A DNA stretch of 64,000 nt from Trichopria drosophilae (GCA_030407085.1 CM059586.1:83883501-83947500); one strand, 5' to 3'; positions 1-8,428 are shown, counted from the first letter of the stretch. The notes: a model not told the origin generated them from the letters alone. Made by a program: numbers and translations.

Positions 1-165
1 TGCCAGATAATCCCAGATATTTCCGAGTATTTCCAGATATTCTTGAGTATTTCCAAATATTACTGAGTATTCGCAAATATTCCCAAGTATTTCCAAATAT
101 TTCCTAGTATTCCCAAGTATTTCCAAATATTCTCAAGTATTCCCATCTATTTCCAAGTATTCCCG
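1..165. repeat. 20-bp minisatellite, truncated by the window edge
   Basis: About eight imperfect 20-bp units, each made of two similar 10-bp halves (TTCCCAAGTAT-like followed by TTCCAAATAT-like). The array runs off the left edge. Units differ by one to three bases, so it is old or mutating slowly. No coding potential is visible. Confidence 0.85.
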
Positions 166-1361
166 CTTAAATGTACAGGTATTCCCACCAGTGGTTGACC
201 CCTTGGGAAATATCTCCGAAACTTTTCGTTTTTGTGATGATGGGTGGTTTAGGACCTTCCCCGTAATATATATTATACAGTGACTGCATAGAACATTAGT
301 AAATATGTTTAAATACAAGTACAAAAAGTGACAAATCCACTAAATTTTGCTAATGTAGCAATGATATCAATTTTGTTTTATATTTTATTACTGTAACTTT
401 TTTTAACATTATCGATAACGACTTTAATTTCTTTTACAGCATCACTAGTAACGTAAAAAAACGAAAAATACAACATTTATGTGTGCCTATAAAAAAAATG
501 GAGTTAGAAAATAAAAAAAAATGGAGAACGCATTTTTAGAAAATTCATCCTGAATGATTATTTATGCAACAACTTTTAAACATTTCATTTAACTAAAAAC
601 GTTGAAGGTAGGTTTATTCTACACGAAAAATGCTACAAATTGGCCTTGAGCAATTGAGTGTGCTCCTTCAGAAATAGTTTTTATAGCATTTTGAATTTTA
701 AAATTAAAAGGGCCACTCGTTAAAAAAATATACTTTTCGACCAGGCACACTTTGTTATCAACTTCAAATGATATTCTATCCATTGCCAATGGTTATTTAC
801 ACCATAACAATTATGTATACAATTTGTTCTATGCGTACATTCATATTTAGGGTTGTAAACAATGATATTAAATTTTTAACAATATTTTGTACGTAATTAG
901 TAACTATCGCGCGTTTACTGTTTAAAAATATTTGTAAACATACATTATCCAATATTATAATTTAATTATAAGTACTATTTTTGTTTTACTTACAATAAAA
1001 AAAATTGTTATTGTGTTACACAAATAAAATTCGTTTCGTTAAAATTGTACAACTACCGTTCTTTATTACATACCAAACTTAAAAATGTGTGCCTTGCTCT
1101 TTTTTTCATTCTTTTATATATGCAATAGATGAAGAAAAAAGTTTTAAAATATTTTAATTTTTTAAATTTCGTATTATTACTTTTTATCAATTAACATTTG
1201 AAAAAAAATGAGTGGCACAGCTTTTTTTTTACTATTTAAACGCATATAAATGTAAAAAAAAAAATTTGGTTAGTGTGCCTTAAAAATGTATTTTTATTTT
1301 TTCTGAAGTGAAAAAAGAAAAGTTTCAGAGATATGCCCATATAACTAAATAAAATTTAAAA
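166..1361. other. AT-rich non-coding stretch
   Basis: Very A/T-rich with many homopolymer runs. No convincing exon, RNA gene or inverted repeat was seen. It probably lies within the downstream part of the minus-strand CPSF30 gene, since the last CPSF30 exons are not found in the window, or it is 3' untranslated tail of the adjacent Jockey-type element. Confidence 0.5.
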
Positions 1362-1940
1362 CTAATAATATTTACACAAATGACATTTCACTGACGGGAT
1401 AAAATTATTAGCTTCTACAAGTTCTACTATCGGTGTGGGAAGAAGGTTCCACGATCTTATGTGTCTGTTTATACCAGAATGATAAAAATAAATTGATCTA
1501 CACTTTCTTTCCTCCAATATTCGGTACGTCCTGTGAGAATAAAATTGAGGACGATAACGAAAAAACTCCTTCAATTCCAGTGAACACATATTCTATTATT
1601 CAAAACATTTCTGCAGAAAATAATATCATTTACTGTATGTACAGATTTGATTGTTGGGATTTTAAATTTTAATGAAATATTGCTGAAATCGTGGTCAAAG
1701 AAACTCATAGGATTTCCCGATTTGAAGGAAAGGAAGCGCAGAAATGTTCGTTGAACCGCTTCCAATCGAACTGCAGCTACTGCAGTAATGGGTGACCAAA
1801 GTGGGGAAGTGTACGGCAAATGTGGCAGAACAAGGCATTTGAATATATAGATGATGGCGTTACAATTTCGGAAAAATGTTGTAGATCTTATTATAAAGCC
1901 TAGTTGTTTATAGGCTTTATTTGTAACATAATCTATATGA
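1362..1940 (-). pseudogene. Jockey-type non-LTR retrotransposon, C-terminal part of ORF2
   Basis: The minus strand reads as the post-catalytic part of a Jockey-superfamily ORF2. A segment with LGFIIR is followed by YTSPLWSP, then RLEAVQRTFLRFLSFKSG, which fits the usual 'leucine-glutamate-x-VQRRFLR' region. A further segment ending in SWNLLPTPIVE (in another frame) matches the usual C-terminal block. Frameshifts around 1571-1589 and in-frame breaks make it dead. Its upstream continuation lies at 2682-2880, after removal of the inserted foldback element. The reading frame rejoins exactly across one copy of the 13-bp target duplication. Superfamily assignment rests on motif recognition. Confidence 0.75.
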
Positions 1941-2035
1941 ATGTAAATGTTATGGGCTCTGCCAATCGCTTGAAAAAAAAATTAAAAATTTCTTCTTTCT
2001 TCCTTCTTCATGAATTTAAAGACACTTATCACTTT

Positions 2036-2263
2036 TGTAAGGATGGTAACGAGGGAAATTATGGCAAGTCGGCTACCAAATATATTATTTATTTGAAAAT
2101 ACACTAACGACTTCAGCGTTCGAACTGAACCCAAGTCTCGTTCTTCGGGGACTGACCGTTCTGTCGATTTTCAAATCATCAACTTCGTCTGAACTACAAT
2201 TAGTTGTTATTGTTTATGTACACATTTATTAGTATTTGAACGACGTTCGCTATCGTTCCTACA
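2036..2263. mobile_element. Solo-LTR-like insertion in the left foldback arm
   Basis: This 228-bp segment starts TGTAAGG and ends CCTACA, the TG...CA form of a long terminal repeat. CTTT flanks both sides (2032-2035 and 2264-2267). The intact right arm of the host foldback (about 2545-2560) shows the empty site, so the boundaries are secure to a few bases. The duplication could be read as 4 to 6 bp. No primer-binding site, polypurine tract or coding remnant is present, which fits a solo LTR. A small non-autonomous DNA transposon is the alternative. Confidence 0.55.
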
Positions 2264-2415
2264 CTTTTTAAAATTAAGACTTTATTTAAAATTGAAAACA
2301 TACAAAAAAATAAAACTTAAAACTCTTTTAAAAATATATACAAAAAATTAAAATTAACTTTAAAAGACTCAACGTTTCGGACCTCTCGGTAGATATTAGT
2401 TAGTTTTTAATTATT

Positions 2416-2456
2416 GACTCCTGAAAAGGGACCCGAGAGGTCCGAAACGTTGAGTC
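2416..2456 (+). ncRNA. Hammerhead-ribozyme-like motif, probably inactive
   Basis: In order: GACTC (strand of stem I), CTGAAAA in the place of the CUGANGA core, GGACC-CGAGA-GGTCC (perfect 5-bp stem II), GAAA, C-GTT in the place of a minimal stem III and NUH cleavage site, and GAGTC closing stem I. This is the arrangement of the minimal type I hammerheads known from Penelope-like elements. The core has A where the invariant G of CUGANGA should be, so self-cleavage is not expected. A truncated copy lies inverted at about 2370-2388. Confidence 0.4.
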
Positions 2457-2681
2457 TTTTAAAGTTAATTTTAATTTTTTGTATACATTTTTAAAGAGTT
2501 TTATTTTTTTGTATGTTTTCAATTTTAAATAAAGTCTTAATTTTAAAAAGTGATAAGTGTCTTTAAATTCATGAAGAAGAAAGAAAGACATTTTTAATTT
2601 TTTTTTCAAGTGATAGGCAGAGCCCATAACATTTACATTTATTGAAGAAATCAAGCCTATCTTAAAACCCTATTTATATTA

Positions 2682-2880
2682 ATAATCTATATGATTCGAA
2701 AAAGAGAGAGAACTATCAAAAAAGATGCCAAGATCTTTTATATTATTTACTACATTTATTGATGTTTTATCAATAAAATACTGAAACGTCAGTGGGTTTT
2801 TTCGATCTACTAAAATGCATCACGTTTGTTTTAGAAATATTTAACGAAAGACAATTTGCTGTACACCACTCTTCAATATT
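2682..2880 (-). pseudogene. Jockey-type reverse transcriptase, segment after the catalytic YADD
   Basis: The minus strand reads NIEEWCTANCLSLNISKTNV, followed one stop codon later by IKDLGIFFDSSLSFSNHI. These are the standard 'E-W-C...N-x-L-x-LN...K-T' and 'KDLG-x-x-FD' blocks that follow the YADD box in Jockey-clade elements. The segment ends at the foldback insertion on one side and MITE A on the other. The YADD box itself lies at 3213-3367, but on the opposite strand. Confidence 0.8.
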
Positions 2881-2881
2881 C

Positions 2882-3212
2882 CCAGCTAACACCAGTGACT
2901 TTTTTGTTATCGAAAGTTAACGTTTTTCAGTAACGTTTTAGACATGACCTTTTGGTAACCAAAAGGTATCAATAAGTTATTCGTAACGGTTAACTCAAAA
3001 CAGTATACAAAAACGGTATGTAACTTAATTCCGATATCTTTTTGTTAATTCCTAAAATGTAACTAAAAGTTGACTTTTTTTTCATATACATATGTACGTC
3101 TTGAACATGTTTTATATTCATCGATTAGATAATGTAACACTGATAACAAAAAGATAGATGAACGTTTTTTCGTGTCGATTCGTTAACTTTTCGCTACCGC
3201 GGTGTTAGCTGG
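2882..3212. mobile_element. MITE copy A, CCAGCTAACACC family
   Basis: A 331-bp non-coding element begins CCAGCTAACACC and ends GGTGTTAGCTGG, a 12-bp terminal inverted repeat. Its interior is AT-rich with repeated GTTAAC and TTTTGGTAACC motifs. A second copy (3368-3787) lies in the opposite orientation 155 bp away. Together they split the Jockey reverse transcriptase. Confidence 0.75.
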
Positions 3213-3367
3213 ACAAGGATCACATTTAGGTCCGCTTTTGTTTTCAGTTTTCATAAATGATATAAATGTTATTTCCTTTTCAAAGGTTTTATTATATGCT
3301 GACGATATCAAATTATATAATGTTATTAAAACCCTGATGTGTGCGCCAAAATTACAGAGATCTTTCC
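3213..3367 (+). pseudogene. Jockey-type reverse transcriptase core, inverted relative to its flanks
   Basis: The plus strand encodes QGSHLGPLLFSVFINDI followed by LLYADDIKLYN, the QGxxLGPLLF and catalytic YADD blocks of a non-LTR reverse transcriptase. The preceding residues (SFDVPSGVP) are on the minus strand at 3788-3850. The following residues (IEEWC) are on the minus strand at 2880. Order and spacing fit one original minus-strand gene whose middle 155 bp has been flipped between the two inverted MITE copies. Confidence 0.85.
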
Positions 3368-3787
3368 TAACACCGCGGTAGCAAAAAGTTAACGAATCAA
3401 CACGATAAAACGTTACAAGTTAACTTTGCGGATATCCATTTCGTGACTATATTGTGACGTTTTCGTTTACGAAATCATGTCGAATGCACCCCAAATTTGT
3501 TAACCTTTTCGATTTCTATTCGGTAACCTTTCGCTGACTTTTATGTTAATGATCGATTAGCGAAATGTTATCGAAGAGTCAATCAAAGTTACCTTTCAGA
3601 CGCCTATATGGCTACGAAAGAGATAACAAAAAGATATCGGAATTAAGTTACCGTTTTTGTATACTGTTTTGAGTTAACCATTACGAATAACTTATTGATA
3701 CCTTTTGGTTACCAAAAGGTCATGTCTAAAACGTTACTGAAAATACGTTAACTTTTGATAAAAAAAAAAGTCACCGGTGTTAGCTGG
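3368..3787. mobile_element. MITE copy B, CCAGCTAACACC family, inverted relative to copy A
   Basis: About 420 bp, related to copy A in reverse orientation. It ends GGTGTTAGCTGG. Its left end starts TAACACCGCGG and lacks the first five bases of the terminal repeat. It holds about 90 bp more than copy A, including a GTGACGTTTTCG region. Confidence 0.7.
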
Positions 3788-3850
3788 GTGGGGAACACCC
3801 GATGGCACATCAAATGACACCGAAGGATATAAGATATGGCTCGATACAAC
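3788..3850 (-). pseudogene. Jockey-type reverse transcriptase, segment before QG
   Basis: The minus strand reads SVSFDVPSGVP, the block that directly precedes QGSHLGP in Jockey-clade reverse transcriptases. The homology fades about 70 bp from the CPSF30 exon 3 donor, so the N-terminal part of ORF2 is absent. This is a 5'-truncated insertion, as is usual for target-primed elements. Confidence 0.65.
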
Positions 3851-3919
3851 TCAATATTTTAAATATTTTGTTAATTTCTCATATGAAATTCAGAATAATA
3901 ATGTAGCGACAATACTTAC

Positions 3920-4109
3920 TGCATAAATTTACAACTTGATCCTTCAGGACAGAATCCAGCTAAATAGGCCATGCACAGCACCCGCCTAACGTGTCGGTGT
4001 CGACACAGTGGTCCGTGTCTACAAAAGCCACGATCGTACCATGGACAATCTCGAACTTTTGTTTCAGGATCGATGTGTAAAAATGGACACTCCTTATTGT
4101 GACATGCAT
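3920..4109 (-). CDS. clp: CPSF30 / Clipper, exon 3 (zinc fingers 3 end to 5)
   Basis: A 190-nt exon with acceptor TTTCAG at 4110-4115 and donor GTAAGT at 3914-3919. It joins exon 2 in frame: the split codon makes Asn, giving SRF-NACHNKECPFLHIDPE. It carries the end of the third CCCH finger and the whole of the fourth (CPWYDRGFCRHGPLCRHRH) and fifth (CMAYLAGFCPEGSSCKFMH; the last His codon is split by the intron). All zinc ligands are present. The C-terminal tail and the CCHC zinc knuckle expected in the family are not found between here and position 1. The next exon must lie outside, past an intron of over 3.9 kb colonised by transposons. Confidence 0.95.
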
Positions 4110-4709
4110 CTGAAATTTGAAAAGAACAATGCCATATTAGTAACTAAACTAATGTACACACTATTTTAAATGTGTCATTATTCTACGAAAAGAGGGCGTA
4201 ATTTATTGAAAGGTTATGTTTTCAATTTAATCAAATTATACTATGTTTTCTAGTAGGTAAGTGTTGATAAAAACATGAGAAATGTAAACAAAATACATTA
4301 AATATTATGAATAAATTCAATCTAAATAAACAATCGAAATTAACTATAGTAAACAGAAATAATCAATATATATGAAAGTATATGAATGATAAAAGATACT
4401 TCTTGAATGAAAAAAGTTTACTATAAATCTTATTTACATTATTCAGCATGTTGATTCTAATTTCTACAAAAGTGGGTGCAAGAGTTGTAAAAATACTACG
4501 AAAACAGACAACTGACATATTCTAAATGTCAAATTTTGTATTATTACTTCTAGATATTATTAATTTTATAATATATTAAGTATTAACATTTGTATAAAGC
4601 TCAAAGTATAAAAAGAAACGTATTAATACATAATTGATCCAATTTAAATCGATTAATTGCAAATGTTTTTGTTGATGTTTACCGAAAGATTAATAATATT
4701 TGTACTTAC
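4110..4709 (-). other. CPSF30 intron 2, no features seen
   Basis: A 600-bp AT-rich intron bounded by GTAAGT (4704-4709) and TTTCAG. No repeat or nested gene was recognised. Confidence 0.8.
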
Positions 4710-4913
4710 TAAAACGAGAATAGAAATAACACTCAGGCATCTTTGTCATGTCATATTCGTGAAGAAATTCGCACTGATCTCCTTTTTTACAGAGGCCTCG
4801 TAACCAATGTTTGCATACGATAGTCCTGTCTCCACGAACGTGCCTGTAAGGACATGCTGCTCCTTTGACGCAAGTTCCCCTGGGGTAAAACTGACAGACT
4901 GCAGCAACAGATT
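4710..4913 (-). CDS. clp: CPSF30 / Clipper, exon 2 (zinc fingers 1-3)
   Basis: CPSF30 is the CCCH zinc-finger subunit of the cleavage and polyadenylation specificity factor. It recognises the AAUAAA signal with WDR33 in the nucleus. This 204-nt exon encodes finger 1 (CQFYPRGTCVKGAACPYRH), finger 2 (CKHWLRGLCKKGDQCEFLH) and the start of finger 3 (CYFYSRF). KHWLRGLCKKGDQCEFLHEY is essentially invariant across animals, so identification is secure. Acceptor CTTCAG lies at 4914-4918 and donor GTAAGT at 4704-4709. The Lys codon after GMD is split across intron 1, giving GMD-KSVAAVC. No disabling change is visible. Confidence 0.97.
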
Positions 4914-4986
4914 CTGAAGAAGGTTTGTAAAAAATAAGTAATTGTTTGAAAATTATAAGTAAATGAGTTAAACAACTTTTACTTAC

Positions 4987-5089
4987 TGTCCATTCCGGTA
5001 AAAGGTAGTGGTAAAGCTCCATATTGTTCGTCGAGTGCGATTTCGATATCGAATCGCATATTTTCAACATTTGCTACAATACACTCCAT
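4987..5089 (-). CDS. clp: CPSF30 / Clipper, exon 1 with start codon
   Basis: The start is the ATG at 5089-5087 (minus strand). It begins MECIVANVENMRFDIEIALD and continues to LPLPFTGMD, matching the conserved CPSF30 N-terminus that precedes the first zinc finger. The exon ends one base into a codon at the GTAAGT donor (4981-4986). Intron 1 is only 73 bp. An alternative ATG further in would lose the conserved leader, so this start is preferred. It has the usual residue length ahead of finger 1. Confidence 0.93.
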
Positions 5090-5396
5090 TTTTAATACAA
5101 TAATATAGAAATTTGTAGGTTAATGTTAAAGTAACGACAGACCGCCGCCGCTACACCGGAACGACTTGTGTACACTTTTAAAACCTACGAAAGAATAACT
5201 TAGATAGATAGGACGAGGTAAGATGACACGTACCTACACGTGTATGGACGACGTATGACAGGCTAAGAAAGGTATGGCGAATTAGATTTTAGTATTTCAG
5301 AACATTTTATTGACCAATCACGAGGTACCACCGAGTGTTAGCTCCGCCCCCTACGATCTCTACCGGCAGAAGAGCGAACTAAAATGATAGGGGGTC
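5090..5396 (-). promoter_or_regulatory. 5' UTR and probable promoter of CPSF30
   Basis: About 300 bp between the CPSF30 start and the duplicated block. It contains the window's relatively GC-rich patches (CCGCCGCCGCTACACCGG near 5140 and TAGCTCCGCCCCCTACG near 5340, a GC-box-like site), as expected near a housekeeping promoter. No TATA box is placed convincingly. The duplicated block begins at once after it. Confidence 0.45.
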
Positions 5397-5421
5397 AGCG
5401 TCAAAAAATAACACAGGCAAG

Positions 5422-5544
5422 ATGAGCGAAACCCATTATTCAATTAGTTTTGTAGACTTAATAAATTACATTGGACCGCGATGCTACATTGAAGGCGAAC
5501 CTGTTCTCAATGCAAAACATATAATGTGCAGTTTTCTCAGATAA
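5422..5544 (+). pseudogene. Short coding-like remnant, copy 1 (40 residues)
   Basis: Starts MSETHYSISFVDLINYIGP and continues with RCYIEGEPVLNAKHIMC before a stop. The 'GEPVLNAKHIMC' stretch has the look of a transposon-encoded or zinc-binding protein start, but I cannot name the family. In copy 2 one extra G after GGACCG shifts the frame to an early stop. It may be the first exon or the truncated start of an element gene. Confidence 0.3.
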
Positions 5545-5559
5545 ATTATCAAAAGCATT

Positions 5560-6365
5560 TTTTAAATTTAAGGTAAAACTTCGGAAAGACTACGACATCG
5601 CAAAAAAAAATTTCGCTCCACTATTTCGATGTATTTTAGTCCCCTTATTATGAATATATGTGACGCGTTCTGAAGAAAGGGACCTAAGCGTCCGAACGAT
5701 AATTGTGCAGGACAGGGAAAAGATATGCTACCAACGGCTCAATTTTCAATATTTTGCGCTGAAATTTTTAGCATATCTTCCTAACTCGAGTTAGTTGTGT
5801 AGAGAAAGAGAGTAAGAGATATCGGAAACACTGCGCCGCACTCTCGCCTCTTCTTTTCCCTCTCCTCATAATTGCCGTTCGGACGCTTAGGTCCCTTTCT
5901 TCAGAACGCGTCACAACAAGAAAAATCGGCGCTCAGCCAAATTAGAACCGCAATTTTGAAAAAACATCGAAAAGATGTGATTTTTTTTAGTTTTTTGCAT
6001 TTATATTCAAAAAATATTAATTTTATGAAAAAATGTTTCAAATAAAAGTTATAGAGCGTGAAATGCGCCCCCCCCCCCCCAGACCCTCACGATAAAAAAA
6101 AACTTAACCTTTGATGTAAAGAATTTCATGCTCTATAACTTTTATTTGAAACATTTGTTCATAAAATTAATATTTTTTGAAAATAAATGCAAAAAAATAA
6201 AAATAACACATTTTTTCATTTTTTTTTTAAATTGCGGCTCTAATTTGGCCGAGCACCGATTTTTCTTATATTCGTAATCGGGAGGCAAAAATACATCAAA
6301 ATGGTGTGGCGAAATTTTTTTTTGCGATGTCGTAGTTTTTCCGAAGGTTTACCAAATTTAAAAAT
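5560..6365. mobile_element. Foldback element interrupted by a MITE, copy 1
   Basis: Left arm at about 5560-5659 plus 5915-6064 and right arm at about 6112-6365 are inverted repeats. They share, for example, ACGACATCGC and its complement, and the TATAACTTTTATTTGAAACA stretch. A run of 13 C (6068-6080) lies at the tip. The left arm is split by the 255-bp MITE at 5660-5914, and the intact right arm shows the empty site. No coding content. Confidence 0.75.
5660..5914. mobile_element. 255-bp MITE with ~60-bp inverted ends, copy 1
   Basis: Begins GTGACGCGTTCTGAAGAAAG and ends with its complement. Pairing continues about 60 bp inward. The ends contain CTGAAGA followed by GGGACC-TAAGC-GTCC-GAACG, a hammerhead-like order of motifs related to that at 2416-2456. 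The interior is a purine/pyrimidine-skewed stretch. Present identically in copy 2. Confidence 0.75.
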
Positions 6366-6533
6366 ACCTATAACTCAATTATTGCGCAATTTATATTTTT
6401 GAATGCGTATGCTCCTCGAATAATAACAAACAATAAAAAATATCAATCTTTATCTAGTAAATTCTCTATCTATTGTGAATGTTGCGAAGAAGAAAACAGT
6501 TTCTATCATGCGCGATGATCGAATGTCAATTAA

Positions 6534-6677
6534 ATGATAAACAGAGTGAATCTAATCCCCGAAATTACAAATGTAGAGAACAAAGGATATTCATTTTTAG
6601 AATTACTCAAAAATTTAAAAGAAAGTCAGGCAAGAAAAATTGTTAACTTCATTCACATTGTATTAAACAAGTACTAA
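6534..6677 (+). pseudogene. Short coding-like ORF, copy 1 (47 residues)
   Basis: An open frame begins MINRVNLIPEITNVENKGYS and continues with a helical FLELLKNLKESQARKIVNF segment to a stop. Composition looks protein-like rather than random, and it is conserved unbroken in copy 2 (12061-12204). I do not recognise it. It could be a degraded transposon exon. Confidence 0.25.
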
Positions 6678-7416
6678 GAGAAAACAAATAGTATATAAGT
6701 ATAATAATGTATTGAAAAGGCAACGAGCAAAACCCTTCTTGTACAATCATGTATTTTATGTTTGATTAAGCAAGAATAAATCTTATCTTATAATGTATTG
6801 TGCATTGACACACGTTTCCGATGTTAAATGGGAAATTTTAGGGTTGTGTTTACAGACGTCATCTCTCTCAGGAAGCCCGTATGACGTTACATAAATAAAG
6901 ATAATGACGTTATAAATATAACCTGCAAAACGTAATTTATAATAATTTTTTACATTTATTTCTTTAATCGCAGTGAATGCTTTTATACATATTTAAAATT
7001 AATTAAATTTACAATTCAAAATGTCTGATGGAAAAATCTCCACCAGTGTTCTTAAAAAAAAATCTAATTTTTCATATATTTTTGGTTTCACTATGTGGTA
7101 AAATTTTTTGCAAGGGACGACACTACACATGTCCTTAGCATCATTTTTCCCCATTTCTGTCGAATGACGGGAGAGCTGGCATTTTCTATTTCATTAACAG
7201 AAACTGTATATTGTAAGTAATTAAAAAGCAATTAATAATTAAACAAACTGCCATTTAATTTACTTTTAATTACGTTTTAATACACTTAATTACACTTAAA
7301 ACACTATGCTCCTTTGAGAGCAGACTTTTTGAATATTTATTGGAAGCTGACAAGTCGGGCCGCAATGTGCTATCGGTACGTTAATTCGCGTTTACTACAG
7401 TCGATTGAAGTTTCGT

Positions 7417-7500
7417 ATTTTATTTATTTATTTATTGGAAATAAACGGGCGTTAAACACCCCAGAATACAATGTTTTTAACAAAAATACATATAGTCGCT
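7417..7500 (-). mobile_element. Non-LTR retrotransposon 3' end, copy 1
   Basis: On the minus strand a GGGTGTTTAACGCCCG stretch is followed by TTTATTTCC and a tetranucleotide (AAAT)n tail. This resembles the 3' end of Jockey/CR1-like elements. Only the tail region is recognisable; the upstream extent is unknown. Confidence 0.35.
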
Positions 7501-7894
7501 CTTCTAAATACTATTTATAACAAATGATATAACAACTTAAACATAATGAATTAATAGTTTACTTTTACAATTAGCGGTGTATAAGGAAAGGGAATTTCTA
7601 TTTTGATGTATCAGCGCTACAATTTCTTAATTAGTTGTTGAAACTTATTGTTCGTTTCATATACCGTGCTCATACAAAATTATTGAAAACATCCTTTTAA
7701 TTTTAAGTTAAGCCGCACTCACTTTTCTTTATTATTACTTTTCCGACCGGAAATTTTCAAACTCTACAGAAGCATATGATAAAACAAATTTCATTAGCTA
7801 TTATATTAAATAATAATTTTAAAGAGATTATAGGGTAATTTATATGCTATTATATTTATATATATTATTATGATAATGTATATTAAATTACTAT

Positions 7895-8050
7895 GGTGAG
7901 TCACGTACAGTAGTCCTCCTGTGTAGAAGTGGGGACAGGGAAACCCATGTCAAGAGCAGTTAAAAATGCTCCGGACCTCGGAAGTGGCGTCCCGCTGTGG
8001 TGGCGCCGGAACTAAGGCAGAGGTGAAACGAAAAACGTACGTGACTCACC
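7895..8050. mobile_element. Short GC-rich element with 14-bp inverted ends, copy 1
   Basis: GGTGAGTCACGTAC at the left is matched by its complement at 8037-8050. The interior is much more GC-rich than the surroundings (CGGACCTCGGAAGTGGCGTC). It may be a small MITE or an exon-like remnant. Same structure in copy 2. Confidence 0.4.
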
Positions 8051-8225
8051 GTATAGAGTCACTTTATACGTCTTCGACTAACAAGTATCAAAGAAATTAT
8101 GAGAGAGCTAAAGCGGTTCGGTCGATAACATCAATTCATAACTTAAAATACACAAATAACTAAGAAACTAGAAATATTTTCAAGTCCACATCTATTCTAA
8201 AGCTGTTGTATCAATTTTCTACGAT

Positions 8226-8428
8226 TTAAGGCGGTTCTAAAGTGCTCTGTCGATAAGGTAGGAATTTTCACTAAAAACCGTAAATAAAAAAATCTAATTA
8301 CTCCTGACGGTATCCTTAAAATTGACCTTACGGAGCCCGAATTTTGAAAAATCGATTCAGCCATCTTTTATTTACGCTTTTTAGTGAAAATTCCTTCCTT
8401 ATCGGTCAAGTACTTTGGAACCCCCTAA
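8226..8428. mobile_element. MITE, GGTTCTAAAGTGCTC family, copy 1
   Basis: Inverted ends run from GGCGGTTCTAAAGTGCTCTG through ATAAGGTAGGAATTTTCACT, with the complement at 8370-8428. The same family recurs at 13747-13949, 43244-43496 and as ends of larger elements near 10107, 15601, 16722 and 17395, so it is a dispersed family in this genome. Confidence 0.65.

Larger units (their letters stand above)
1941..2681. mobile_element. Foldback element, possibly Penelope-derived, inserted in the Jockey copy
   Basis: Two inverted arms, about 1941-2035 plus 2264-2391 on the left and about 2431-2641 on the right, fold onto each other. The left arm is interrupted by the insertion at 2036-2263. The element is bounded by a perfect 13-bp direct repeat, ATAATCTATATGA, at 1928-1940 and 2682-2694. 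Removing the element and one repeat restores an uninterrupted Jockey reading frame, so this is a true target-site duplication. A long duplication, inverted arms and the hammerhead-like motif at 2416-2456 suggest a Penelope-like retroelement terminal repeat. No protein domain remains. Confidence 0.7.

Noticed and set aside
4787..4975. Alternative minus-strand frame over CPSF30 exon 2
   Set aside because: It is a shadow of the conserved zinc-finger frame.
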